In this document: piece by piece, positions 15,908-23,792 of the stretch | How the letters are laid out: each line of letters opens with the position of its first letter | Position numbering within the stretch: the first letter of the stretch is position 1 | NCBI GenBank assembly: GCA_902492185.1 | Contig: CABUKY010000003.1 | Location: forward strand, 1 to 43,393 | Length of the DNA stretch: 43,393 nucleotides | Direction: 5' to 3' | From: an uncultured Collinsella sp. | Lineage (GTDB): Bacteria > Actinomycetota > Coriobacteriia > Coriobacteriales > Coriobacteriaceae | Translations under genes and position numbers: made by a program | Notes under the pieces: model-generated | Database searches by the model: none | Told to the model about the DNA's origin: nothing | The model's input: only the letters and a program-made list of their open reading frames with translations

Positions 15908-17317
15908 TTACTCGCCCAGCAGGCTCTTGGTGATGGAAGCGGCGGCCTTCTTGCCAGCGCCCATCGCCAGAATGACCGTAGCGGCACCGGTGACGATGTC
16001 GCCGCCGGCCCAGATGCGGGGATCGGTGGTCTGGCCAGTCTCCTCGTCGGCAACGATGTAGCCCCACTTGTTGAGCTCCATCTTGCCGCCGATCTTCTTT
16101 GCGAAGGGGTTGGCGTTGGTGCCGATAGCCGAGATTGCGACGTCGCAGGGAATCTCCTCGATGGCGCCCTCGATGGGCACCGGGCGACGACGGCCGGACT
16201 CGTCAGGCTCGCCGAGCTCCATCTTCTGGACCTTGACGGCGCACACGGAGCCGTCCTCGCCAGCGACAAACTCGAGCGGGGAGACGAGCGGCAGAACCTC
16301 GACGCCCTCGGCCTTAGCATGGTGCAGCTCGGCGCGACGGCAGGGCATCTCGTCCTCGGTACGACGGTAGGCGATGATAGCGTGCTCGGCGCCCAGGCGC
16401 TTGGCGGTACGGACGGCGTCCATAGCCACGTTGCCGCCACCAAAGACGACGACGTTCTTGCCGTGCTTGGTGGGGGGGTCGTACTCGGGGAACTTGTTGG
16501 CCTTCATCAGGTTCACGCGGGTGAGGTACTCGTTTGCGAAGAAGACGTTGGGCAGGTTCTCGCCGGGGACGTTGAGGAACTTGGGCAGGCCAGCGCCGGT
16601 CGCCACGTAGATGGCGTCGAAGCCTTGCTCGAACAGTTCCTCGGCCGTGGCCATGTTGCCCACGACGGAGTTGTACTCAAACTTGACGCCCATGTCCTCC
16701 AGGCCGTCAATCTCGCGCTTGACGACTGCCTTGGGCAGACGGAACTCGGGGATGCCGTAGACCAGCACGCCGCCGCCGGTGAAGAAAGCCTCAAAGACGG
16801 TAACGTCAAAGCCGTTGCGGGCGAGCTCGCCGGCGCAGGTGATGCCGGACGGGCCGGAGCCGACGACGGCGACCTTCTTGCCGTTCTTGGGAGCCATCTT
16901 GGGCGTGGAGGCGAGCTCGGGGCGGTCACCCAGGAAGCGCTCGAGCTGGCCGATGGCCACGGGCTCGGACTTTTTACCACGGATGCACTTGCCCTCGCAC
17001 TGGTTCTCCTGCGGGCAGACGCGGCCGCAGATGGCGGGAAGCATGGAGTCCTCGCGGATGGTATCGAGGGCGCCGCCGAAGTCCTTCGCGCGGATCTGCT
17101 CGATAAAGCGGGGGATGTTGATGTTGACGGGGCAGCCCTCAACACAGAACGGCTTCTTGCAGTTGAGGCAGCGCTCGGCCTCGGCCAGCGCCATCTCCTC
17201 GGTGAAGCCCTTGTCGACGGGGCGGAAGTCGCAGGCGCGCTCGGCAGCCGGCTCCTCGTTATCGGGGGTGCGGGGCGACTTCATATCGGCAACGAAACGA
17301 CCGTTAACTAGTGGCAT
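15908..17317 (-). CDS. nfnB: NfnB: large subunit of NADH-dependent ferredoxin:NADP oxidoreductase (GltD-like)
   Basis: This 469-aa flavoprotein has a GltD-type architecture. The N-terminal domain holds cysteines for two [4Fe-4S] clusters (ERCLNCKKPFCVEGCPV near 49-65, and AICGRVCPQENQCEGKC near 95-111). Dinucleotide folds follow (VAVVGSGPSGITCAGELA, and NVVVFGGGNVAMDAVRTAKRLG). Alone it could be called the glutamate synthase small chain. Its gene overlaps by 10 bp with a partner of the dihydroorotate/sulfide dehydrogenase-like type, which is the diagnostic pair for the electron-bifurcating NfnAB complex (NADH + 2 Fd_red + 2 NADP+ to 2 NADPH). No large glutamate synthase gene is nearby. Confidence 0.9.
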   Translation of the reverse strand: MPLVNGRFVADMKSPRTPDNEEPAAERACDFRPVDKGFTEEMALAEAERCLNCKKPFCVEGCPVNINIPRFIEQIRAKDFGGALDTIREDSMLPAICGRVCPQENQCEGKCIRGKKSEPVAIGQLERFLGDRPELASTPKMAPKNGKKVAVVGSGPSGITCAGELARNGFDVTVFEAFFTGGGVLVYGIPEFRLPKAVVKREIDGLEDMGVKFEYNSVVGNMATAEELFEQGFDAIYVATGAGLPKFLNVPGENLPNVFFANEYLTRVNLMKANKFPEYDPPTKHGKNVVVFGGGNVAMDAVRTAKRLGAEHAIIAYRRTEDEMPCRRAELHHAKAEGVEVLPLVSPLEFVAGEDGSVCAVKVQKMELGEPDESGRRRPVPIEGAIEEIPCDVAISAIGTNANPFAKKIGGKMELNKWGYIVADEETGQTTDPRIWAGGDIVTGAATVILAMGAGKKAAASITKSLLGE

Positions 17318-18147
17318 GCGCAGCTCTTTTCCTCATAGGCCTTGAGGGACTCGCCCTCTTCGGAACGGTAAGCGGCCTGGCGGGCACGAAGGTCATCCCA
17401 GTCGACCAGGGTGGCATCGAAGTCGGGGCCGTCGACGCAAGCGAACTTGGTCACGCCGCCCACCTCGACGCGGCAGCAGCCGCACATGCCGGTGCCGTCA
17501 ACCATGATGGGGTTGAGGGACGCGGTGATGGGGGTGTCGTACTTCTGGGCGGTGAGGGTCGAGAACTTCATCATCGGAACGGGGCCGACGCAGAAGACCT
17601 GGCTCACGGCCTTGTCCTGCAGCAGGCGCTCCAGCGGAGCGGTGACAACGCCCTGCTCGCCGTAGGAGCCGTCGTCAGTGGTGATGTGGATGTGGTCCTC
17701 GTCGAGGAGCTCGCGGAACTGGTCCTCCATGAGCAGGAGGTCCTTGGTGCGAGCGCCCATGATGGCGTGGACCTCATGACCGGTCTCGACCAGGTGCTTG
17801 GCGACCGGGAAGGCAATTGCCAGGCCGACGCCGCCGCCAATGACGGCGCAGGGGCCCTCGGCCATCTCGGTGGGAACGCCCAGCGGGCCTACGACGTCGC
17901 GCAGCGACTCGCCGGCCTCGTATGTGGACAGCATCTCGGTGGTCTTGCCGATCACCATGAAGATGAACTCGACCCAGCCCTCGTCACCGTTCCAGCCGGC
18001 CAGGGTAAACGGGACACGCTCGCCCGTCTCATTGGCGCGAACCATGAGGAACTGTCCAGCGTGCGCATGCTTGGCGATTGCGGGCGCCTCGATGCGGAAC
18101 TTGAACACCTTCTCCGAGAACTGCGTCTTCTCCAGGATCTTATACAT
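17308..18147 (-). CDS. nfnA: NfnA: small subunit of NADH-dependent ferredoxin:NADP oxidoreductase
   Basis: This 279-aa protein of the ferredoxin-NADP reductase fold (DHOD electron-transfer/sulfide dehydrogenase-like) has an FAD-binding barrel, with RVPFTLAGWNGDEGWVEFIFMVIGKTTEML at about 49-78. A NAD domain follows (CAVIGGGVGLAIAFPVAKHLVETGHEVHAIMGAR). A C-terminal cysteine set (GMCGCCRVEVGG...FACVDGPDFD) binds a [2Fe-2S] cluster. It precedes and overlaps nfnB, so subunits are made in fixed ratio. The ATG has GAGAGGGG upstream. Confidence 0.9.
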   Translation of the reverse strand: MYKILEKTQFSEKVFKFRIEAPAIAKHAHAGQFLMVRANETGERVPFTLAGWNGDEGWVEFIFMVIGKTTEMLSTYEAGESLRDVVGPLGVPTEMAEGPCAVIGGGVGLAIAFPVAKHLVETGHEVHAIMGARTKDLLLMEDQFRELLDEDHIHITTDDGSYGEQGVVTAPLERLLQDKAVSQVFCVGPVPMMKFSTLTAQKYDTPITASLNPIMVDGTGMCGCCRVEVGGVTKFACVDGPDFDATLVDWDDLRARQAAYRSEEGESLKAYEEKSCACH

Positions 18148-18252
18148 AGAACCCCTCTCTTGTTAGGGCCGCCGAACCGTGCCTCCACGGAAATGGACGG
18201 TAGCCCGAATAAAACCGTACGCGCACAGGCGTTGTGCAGACATACGGTGCAA

Positions 18253-18258
18253 ATTATA
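18253..18258 (-). promoter_or_regulatory. Possible -10 box for nfnAB
   Basis: On the minus strand a perfect TATAAT lies about 105 bp upstream of the nfnA start codon. No good -35 box is found at 16-18 bp (GTGACA occurs too close, at 12 bp). This is tentative. Confidence 0.35.
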
Positions 18259-18337
18259 CCCTCATGGACATGTCACTTACGTGTGTCTTCGGCGGTTGGG
18301 AGCAGGGTTTATCCACTTTGGCCTACCAAAGGGGGAG

Positions 18338-18502
18338 AGGTTTATTTTGGCAGGTTTTATCGGGTAAAACGGCAAAGGGGCCAGCCTCGGGTTGCAATGA
18401 GGTCGGCCCCCTTTGGGGTGCTATGTGTGTATGGCGGTGCGCGGTTTATTGCGATGCGGCCGCTGCGGCGTTTCCGCAGTTAAAACCTGCCAAAATAAAC
18501 CT
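18338..18502. repeat. 165-bp element bounded by perfect 22-bp inverted copies of the purF-type repeat
   Basis: The 22-bp sequence also found at 3303-3324 occurs here at 18338-18359 and as an exact inverse at 18481-18502. The 121-bp interior contains its own long hairpin (CAAAGGGGCCAGCCTC / GAGGTCGGCCCCCTTTG, about 18374-18416). A final half-palindrome with AAACCTATCCC and GATAGGTTTTA follows up to the pth stop. It fills most of the 373-bp gap between nfnA and pth. No gene is supported here. Confidence 0.85.
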
Positions 18503-18520
18503 ATCCCTAAATGATAGGTT

Positions 18521-19150
18521 TTAGTGCTTGCCGTTGGCGGAGGCGGCGCCGTTGACGTGGTCGCGGGCATAGATCACGCCGTGCACGATTGCCAGACCGG
18601 CGGCATCTGCGGCGCGGGCGCAGGTGTCCTGGAAATCCTCGGCCTCGCGGGCGCGCAGCTGCTTAAGCACGTAGTCGGCGACGGCCATCTTGCCGGGAGG
18701 GTTGCCGATGCCGGTGCGGATGCGGCTGAAGTCGCGGCTGCCCATCTTGTCGATGATGGAGCGCAGGCCGTTGTGACCGGCGTGGCCACCGCCCACCTTA
18801 ACACGTACGTCGCCGGCGGGAATGTCGAGCTCGTCGTGGATTACGAGCAGCTCCTCGGCCTTGATCTTGTACTCGCGGCAGAGCTTGGAGATGGGGCCAC
18901 CCGAGGTATTCATATACGACTGCGGCTTGACCAGTACAATCTGGCGCTTACCGCCCTCTTCCTCGGGATCGTTGATGTTGATGAGCGCGACCTCGGCGCC
19001 GGCCTGGTTTTTCCAGTACGTGACGCCGGCCTGACGGGCCAACTCGTCGATCGCTTTGAAGCCAGCGTTGTGGCGGGTCTCGGCATACTCATCGCCAGGG
19101 TTGCCAAGTCCGGCAACCATGCGAATCTTAAGCGGCTGTGCAGCTGCCAT
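18521..19150 (-). CDS. pth: Peptidyl-tRNA hydrolase
   Basis: This enzyme releases peptidyl groups from tRNA dropped by stalled ribosomes. The 209-aa protein shows MVAGLGNPGDEYAETRHNAGF with the catalytic histidine, the PQSYMN segment, VIHDELDIP with the catalytic aspartate, and GGGHAGHNGLRSI. The start at 19150 is preferred over the ATG two codons upstream because GAAAGG then lies at a proper distance. The C-terminus is slightly extended (ASANGKH). It is monocistronic by context. Confidence 0.96.
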   Translation of the reverse strand: MAAAQPLKIRMVAGLGNPGDEYAETRHNAGFKAIDELARQAGVTYWKNQAGAEVALININDPEEEGGKRQIVLVKPQSYMNTSGGPISKLCREYKIKAEELLVIHDELDIPAGDVRVKVGGGHAGHNGLRSIIDKMGSRDFSRIRTGIGNPPGKMAVADYVLKQLRAREAEDFQDTCARAADAAGLAIVHGVIYARDHVNGAASANGKH

Positions 19151-19263
19151 GTTCATCCTTTCGTTGATTTGTCGCCTGCTATGGTGAGCGACCCTGTTGC
19201 CGCTGTCAAATGGAGGGCAATTGAGGTTATTTGAGGGCGTTTGGACGGCCGTCGAAATCGAGG

Positions 19264-19467
19264 TGGACAGTTAGTTCAGATACGTATAAGTTCTGAGGAC
19301 TCGAAGTGCTCAATTCAATGCCGATACGTTGTTTTGGAGCTTTAGTTAGTCCATATGACGCTGTTTTGAAGTCTACCCTGCCTTCAAATCGGGCGAATGG
19401 TATAGAGATAACTGCAAAACAGCCTAATTCAATGTGTCCATTTATACGTATTTGAACTAACTGTCCA
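19264..19467. mobile_element. 204-bp MITE-like element L with 26-bp terminal inverted repeats
   Basis: The left end TGGACAGTTAGTTCAGATAC... (19264-19290) and the right end (19442-19467) are complementary at 25 of 26 positions. The same end sequence bounds element R at 20792-20992, but the interior differs. The element fills most of the gap between pth and the nuclease gene and has no convincing ORF. It lies 34 bp past the nuclease stop codon. Confidence 0.8.
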
Positions 19468-19500
19468 GCCCTGCTCGACGGTGCACGGGTGATTCGCCGT

Positions 19501-20628
19501 TTAGACCGGCGCAAGGCCTATTCCGGCCCGCAGGGCGTTGAGCCAAGCGGCCTGACGCTTGCGATAGCCCTTGATACGGTATCGGAATCGGACTCCCGCG
19601 AGTCGATGCATCGTTTGGGCGAAGGCTTCGAGTGCAACAAGGTCTTTCATTTGGTCGCGATTGATAACCAGGACGTGGATGCCCATTGCCTTGAGGCCAT
19701 TATTTCGATTGCCATCGTGGATGCGAGCGTTTTGAAGCTCATGCCCAATTCCGTTGTATTCGTTGTCGACTCCGGCGGCCGGGCAATATAGGTCGCAGAT
19801 GGCGTAAGGGATGCCGGAGGACATGTTGACCGCAAGAGTGTCGAAGTCGATTCGATAGTTGAGTAGCAGGCCTCCCATGGGCAGGCTGCAACATCCGAAT
19901 CCGCCAAAGCGCATGGGCGCTCCGAGAACGGCAAACATTAGGGATTCGGCTGGGGATGCAGATCCGGGTCGGGCGAGCTTGACTGCCGTGCGAAACGAGG
20001 TGTATGAGCTGCTTTTGGCAAGCTGTGCAACAGTCTCGAGATCTTCGATGGTCGTGGCGGGCTCGCATTTGTAGTGTGCCTGTTCGTAGCGGGTTTCGTT
20101 CTGCTGTTCGGTCGCCGACTGGTCGCCCCGGCAATCGAGGTCGTCCATCGCTTCGTAGTCATCGCCCTTGGGCCAGATGTCGTCATAGGCAATGGGGTAT
20201 GTTGCCCCGGGAGGAAGGGAGTAGGTTCCGAGCAGCTCCATAAGGAGCATCAAGGTTTTGGCGACTGATTCATTTTTGGAACAAAGCATGGCTGTCATGG
20301 CAGGAGACGTTGCGTAGATGTCGGCCTCGACGTGCATAATTGCACCTTCAGGAAGAGGAGTGGAGAGAATATGCTGAAGAAGTCGCTTGTCGGGGCGCCT
20401 GTTGTCTTCGTTTGAAACGAGAAGATCGAGCAGTTCGGAATCATCTTCATTCCAGGCGTCGAGTATCGAAAGTGCGCCAAAGTCTATCGCGTCATTGTTG
20501 GGAATGCAGCCAGCCAAGGCCTGTGCTTGCTGTTCGCTATCAACGGAGTCCCAGGGTAGGGCAGAGTACGCCCGTCGTGCGCGACGAATTGCGCGGAGGG
20601 CGGAGAGATGTGAAATCACGGTCGTCAT
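19501..20628 (-). CDS. Putative DUF559/Vsr-like endonuclease with unknown N-terminal region
   Basis: This 375-aa protein has a C-terminal part (about 255-350) with ICDLYCPAAGVDNEYNGIGHE, then HDGNRNNGLKAMGIHVLVI. That layout (D-x-YCP, E-x-x-G-x-x-H, D-x-x-R-x-x-x-L-x-x-x-G-x-x-VL) is the pattern of DUF559/very-short-patch-repair-like PD-(D/E)XK nucleases. The first 230 residues are not recognised; they start with a basic RAIRRARRA segment and contain an acidic middle (about 160-190). Codon use is visibly less GC-rich than neighbours, suggesting transfer. No good ribosome site precedes the ATG. Two terminal-repeat elements flank the gene. Activity is inference only. Confidence 0.6.
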   Translation of the reverse strand: MTTVISHLSALRAIRRARRAYSALPWDSVDSEQQAQALAGCIPNNDAIDFGALSILDAWNEDDSELLDLLVSNEDNRRPDKRLLQHILSTPLPEGAIMHVEADIYATSPAMTAMLCSKNESVAKTLMLLMELLGTYSLPPGATYPIAYDDIWPKGDDYEAMDDLDCRGDQSATEQQNETRYEQAHYKCEPATTIEDLETVAQLAKSSSYTSFRTAVKLARPGSASPAESLMFAVLGAPMRFGGFGCCSLPMGGLLLNYRIDFDTLAVNMSSGIPYAICDLYCPAAGVDNEYNGIGHELQNARIHDGNRNNGLKAMGIHVLVINRDQMKDLVALEAFAQTMHRLAGVRFRYRIKGYRKRQAAWLNALRAGIGLAPV

Positions 20629-20791
20629 AGCTATAACGTACTAAGTTGGCGGCAGAATGCGACCGCCATACCGTTCTTTTCGCTCAGCGGGGCGCTGCGC
20701 GCCATGAACGGCTGGGTGTTATGAAATCGGTGGAATCGGTTGAGGGGATTGCAGGAAATTGAGCTCTGCCGCGAAGGTTGACGATAGCTAC

Positions 20792-20992
20792 TGGACAGTT
20801 AGTTCAGATACGTATAAGACGGCGGGCGTTCGAGGCGTTTCTAAGGGCTTTCGAGGGCGATTTGAGGGTAAATATGCGGCGGTCGTACTCGAAAGCGATG
20901 AGCTTTGGGCAGTATGGCGTTCGCCGGGGAGCTCAGAAGGCTCAGAACGGCCTTTGGAGCTTTAAAAAATACGTATCTGAACTAATTGTCCA
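20792..20992. mobile_element. 201-bp MITE-like element R with the same terminal inverted repeats
   Basis: The left 27 bp (20792-20818) are identical to the left end of element L (19264-19290). The right end (20969-20992) is complementary to it with one mismatch. The 150-bp interior is unrelated to that of L except for a GGAGCTTTA near the right end. It lies in the 450-bp gap upstream of the nuclease gene; the rest of the gap (20629-20791) shows no gene. Confidence 0.8.
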
Positions 20993-21013
20993 GGGAAGGT
21001 TGTCGAGGGGTAG

Positions 21014-21045
21014 AAAAAGGGTCGGAAGCGAGCTTCCGACCCTTT
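21014..21045 (-). terminator. Terminator of prs
   Basis: A perfect 13-bp stem AAAGGGTCGGAAG / CTTCCGACCCTTT with a CGAG/CTCG tetraloop is followed by T residues on the minus strand. It lies 34 bp past the prs stop. Confidence 0.9.
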
Positions 21046-21078
21046 AAAAACACCAAAGATGATGAGATGCACGCTGGA

Positions 21079-22065
21079 TTACAGCGCGAAGTCGCCGCCG
21101 ACGAGCGTGGAGACGGGCTCCTCGTGGTAAACGGCGGAGATGGCCTGAGCGAACTCCTCGGCGACCGAGATGGTCTTGATTTTGCCGCCGACCTCGACGG
21201 GAATGGCGTCGGTGACGAGGCACTCGACGATCGGGGCGTCGTTCAGACGCTCGATGGCCGGACCGGAGAAGATGCCGTGGGTGGCGCAGACGTAGATGTC
21301 GCCAGCGCCCATAGCCTTGAGCTCCTTGACGTTGGCGCACAGGGTGCCAGCGGTGTCGATCATGTCGTCGTTGATGATGCAGGTCTTGCCCTTGATGTCA
21401 CCGATGATGCCCATGACCTCGGCGGCGTTGTGGCGCGGACGGCCCTTGTGGGCGATGGCCAGGTCGCAGCCGAGCATGTCGGACAGCTTCTTGGCGGCCT
21501 TGGCGCGGCCCACATCGGGGGAGACGACAACCAGGTTGTCGGTGTCGAAGTGCATGTCGTTGTAGTACTGGCCAAACAGCGGCAGCGCGGACAGGTGGTT
21601 AACCGGGATATCGAAGAAGCCCTGAATCTGGCCCTGGTGCAGGTCGAGGGTGATGATGCGGTTGACGCCAGCGCGCTCGAGCAGGTTGGCGACGAGGCGG
21701 GCGGTGATGGGCTCGCGCGGGCCGGCCTTGCGGTCCTGGCGGGCATAGCCGTAGTGGGTGATGACGGCGGTGATGGAGCGGGCGGATGCGCGCTTGGCAG
21801 CGTCGGTGGCGATGAGCAGCTCCATGAGCATGTCGTTGACGTTGCCGCCGGCCACGGACTGAATCAGGAAGACGTCGGCGCCGCGGACGGTCTCGTCGTA
21901 GCGGGCGTAAATCTCACCATTGGCGAACTGCTTTAGCGTAAGGCCCGAAAGCTCGACCCCAAGGTACTCAGCGATCTTCTGAGCGAGGGGACGGTTGGAG
22001 GAACCGGAATACACGCGGATGGACTTGCGCATATTCTCCGACTTCTCGGGATCATTAATCGGCAT
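21079..22065 (-). CDS. prs: Ribose-phosphate pyrophosphokinase (PRPP synthetase)
   Basis: It makes PRPP from ribose-5-phosphate and ATP, feeding purF and other pathways. The 328-aa class I enzyme shows YSGSSNRPLAQKIAEYLGV, FANGEIYARYDETVRGADVF, the GYARQDRKAGPREPITARLVA loop, DLHQGQIQGFFDIP, and the PRPP loop DDMIDTAGT. The start at 22065 has AAGGAG upstream and adds about 11 residues before the usual MRKSIR core. It lies downstream of glmU on the same strand; a hairpin (22207-22240) between them suggests separate transcription. Confidence 0.96.
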   Translation of the reverse strand: MPINDPEKSENMRKSIRVYSGSSNRPLAQKIAEYLGVELSGLTLKQFANGEIYARYDETVRGADVFLIQSVAGGNVNDMLMELLIATDAAKRASARSITAVITHYGYARQDRKAGPREPITARLVANLLERAGVNRIITLDLHQGQIQGFFDIPVNHLSALPLFGQYYNDMHFDTDNLVVVSPDVGRAKAAKKLSDMLGCDLAIAHKGRPRHNAAEVMGIIGDIKGKTCIINDDMIDTAGTLCANVKELKAMGAGDIYVCATHGIFSGPAIERLNDAPIVECLVTDAIPVEVGGKIKTISVAEEFAQAISAVYHEEPVSTLVGGDFAL

Positions 22066-22206
22066 TACCCTTCTCCTTTATATCGAATGCCATATAGATG
22101 CCTTGTTGCATTGTAACCGCGCGACGGGGTTAATCGGGTCTTGATAACGTCTTTACCGTCAACGGACACGAACCGACCACTCATCCGGTTGCGCAGGTCA
22201 CGATAG

Positions 22207-22240
22207 AAAAAGGAGCCGCCCCCATGGGAACAGCTCCTTA
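22207..22240 (-). terminator. Terminator of glmU
   Basis: Read on the minus strand, AAGGAGC...CCC / GGG...GCTCCTT forms a stem with a small internal loop, followed by TTTTT. It lies 16 bp past the glmU stop, so prs is probably not wholly dependent on the glmU promoter. Confidence 0.75.
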
Positions 22241-22256
22241 GATGCTTGGTAAAACG

Positions 22257-23669
22257 TTATACCTCGTCGTCCTCGTGCAGACGGCGGCGGTAATCGGCGG
22301 CCCAGCCCTCAATGTTTACCTGGCGGGCACGACCCAGGCCAAGTGCGTCGGCCGGGACCGGCTCGGTGATGACGGAGCCGGCGGCCACGAGCGCGCCGTC
22401 GCCGATCTGGGCAGGCGCGACCATCATGGTGTCGGAACCGATGAAGGCATCCTTGCCGATGACGGTCTTGTGCTTGTGAACGCCGTCGTAGTTGCAGGTG
22501 ATAGAGCCCGCGCCCACGTTGACGCCGGAGCCCATGGTGGTGTCGCCGATGTAGGACAGGTGGGGCACCTTGGAGCCCTCGCCGATCGTGGACTTCTTAA
22601 TCTCCACGTGCGTACCGGCCTTGGATCCGTCGAGCATGTGGGTGCCCGGGCGCAGGTAGGCGCGCGGGCCGCAGTCGACGCCGTTCTCGATGACGGCCTC
22701 GATGGCGATGGTCTCATCGATGATGCAGCCGCTGCCGACGGTGGTGTCGGTGAGGCGACTGTTGGGGCCGAGCTGGCACTCTTCGCCCACGGTGACGTGA
22801 CCGATCAGGTGCGTCTGCGGCCACACGATGGTGTCGCGGCCGATGGTAGCGTCGGGGCCGATCCAGGCCTGCGTGGGATCGATGAAGGTGACGCCCTCGG
22901 CCATCCAGTGCTCGTTGATGCGGTCGCGCGCGATGGCGGTGAGCTGCGCGAGCTGGATGCGGCTGTTGACGCCCAGGCCGTCGCGGTAGTCGTCGCAGTG
23001 GAAGATGGAGACCGCCTGGCCGTGACCCTTGAGGATTTCGAGCATGTCGGGCAGGTAGTACTCGGACTGCGCGTTGTCGTTGCCGATCTCGTTAATGTGG
23101 GCGGCGAGCTGCGCGCCGTCAAAGGCGTAGCAGCCGGCGTTGCACTCCAGCAGCGTGGCGGCCTGCTCGGGCGTGCAGTCCTTCTGCTCGATGATGCGCT
23201 CGATCTGGCCGTCGGCGCCCAGCTTGATGCGGCCGTAGCCAAAAGGATCGGGCGGGGTCATGGTCATGACGGTGCAGGCGAGCTCGCCGGTGGCGACGGT
23301 CTGCGCGAACTTGGCGACGGTGTCGGCGGTGATGAGCGGCAGGTCGCCGTTGAGCACGACGACGGGGCCTTGCGCGATGCCGCAGGCCTCGAGCGCGACC
23401 TTTACGGCGTGGCCGGTGCCCAGGCGCTCGGTCTGCTCGACGCACTCAACCTTGGTGGCGCTGTTGGCATAGGCGCCATCGATGAGGGCGCGCATCTCGT
23501 CGGCGTGGCTGCCGATGACGACCACGACGCGGCTGCAGCCGGCCTTGATGGTGGCGTCGACGATCCACTGGACCATGGGCTTACCCAGGATCTTGTGCGA
23601 AACCTTGCAGTGGTTCGACTTCATGCGGGTGCCCTCGCCGGCGGCGAGGATAATTGCGGTTGCGTCCAT
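22257..23669 (-). CDS. glmU: Bifunctional GlmU: GlcNAc-1-P uridyltransferase / GlcN-1-P acetyltransferase
   Basis: It makes UDP-GlcNAc for peptidoglycan. The 470-aa protein has an N-terminal uridyltransferase (IILAAGEGTRMKSNHCKVSHK, LNGDLPLI, GYGRIKL) to about residue 230. A left-handed beta-helix acetyltransferase follows (repeated hexapeptides, RAYLRPGTHM, VGAGSITCNYDG). The ATG at 23669 is chosen because AGGAG lies 5 bp before it; the open frame extends far upstream but without protein-like sequence. It is divergent from the ECF transporter genes. Confidence 0.96.
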   Translation of the reverse strand: MDATAIILAAGEGTRMKSNHCKVSHKILGKPMVQWIVDATIKAGCSRVVVVIGSHADEMRALIDGAYANSATKVECVEQTERLGTGHAVKVALEACGIAQGPVVVLNGDLPLITADTVAKFAQTVATGELACTVMTMTPPDPFGYGRIKLGADGQIERIIEQKDCTPEQAATLLECNAGCYAFDGAQLAAHINEIGNDNAQSEYYLPDMLEILKGHGQAVSIFHCDDYRDGLGVNSRIQLAQLTAIARDRINEHWMAEGVTFIDPTQAWIGPDATIGRDTIVWPQTHLIGHVTVGEECQLGPNSRLTDTTVGSGCIIDETIAIEAVIENGVDCGPRAYLRPGTHMLDGSKAGTHVEIKKSTIGEGSKVPHLSYIGDTTMGSGVNVGAGSITCNYDGVHKHKTVIGKDAFIGSDTMMVAPAQIGDGALVAAGSVITEPVPADALGLGRARQVNIEGWAADYRRRLHEDDEV

Positions 23670-23792
23670 GTGATCTCCTGTTACGTTATAGAGACGTGTG
23701 TTTGGAAACGATACACGGCGCAATATGATACCGCAGGCATATGATGAGCGCGTAACGATTGGTTTGCGGCGGCCGATGTCGCTGCCGCCGGC

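Noticed and set aside
18179..18524. Short frames sharing a GLFWQVLSG peptide with one near 3300
   Set aside because: The shared peptide comes from the shared 22-bp repeat, not from a protein family.
22242..23744. A 500-codon open frame opposite glmU
   Set aside because: Shadow of glmU; the product is a low-complexity Asp/Gly/Val/Ala-rich sequence with no ribosome site.
23670..23792. Cobalamin or other riboswitch before the ECF operon
   Set aside because: The gap is short and shows none of the conserved boxes; the divergent glmU leader occupies part of it.
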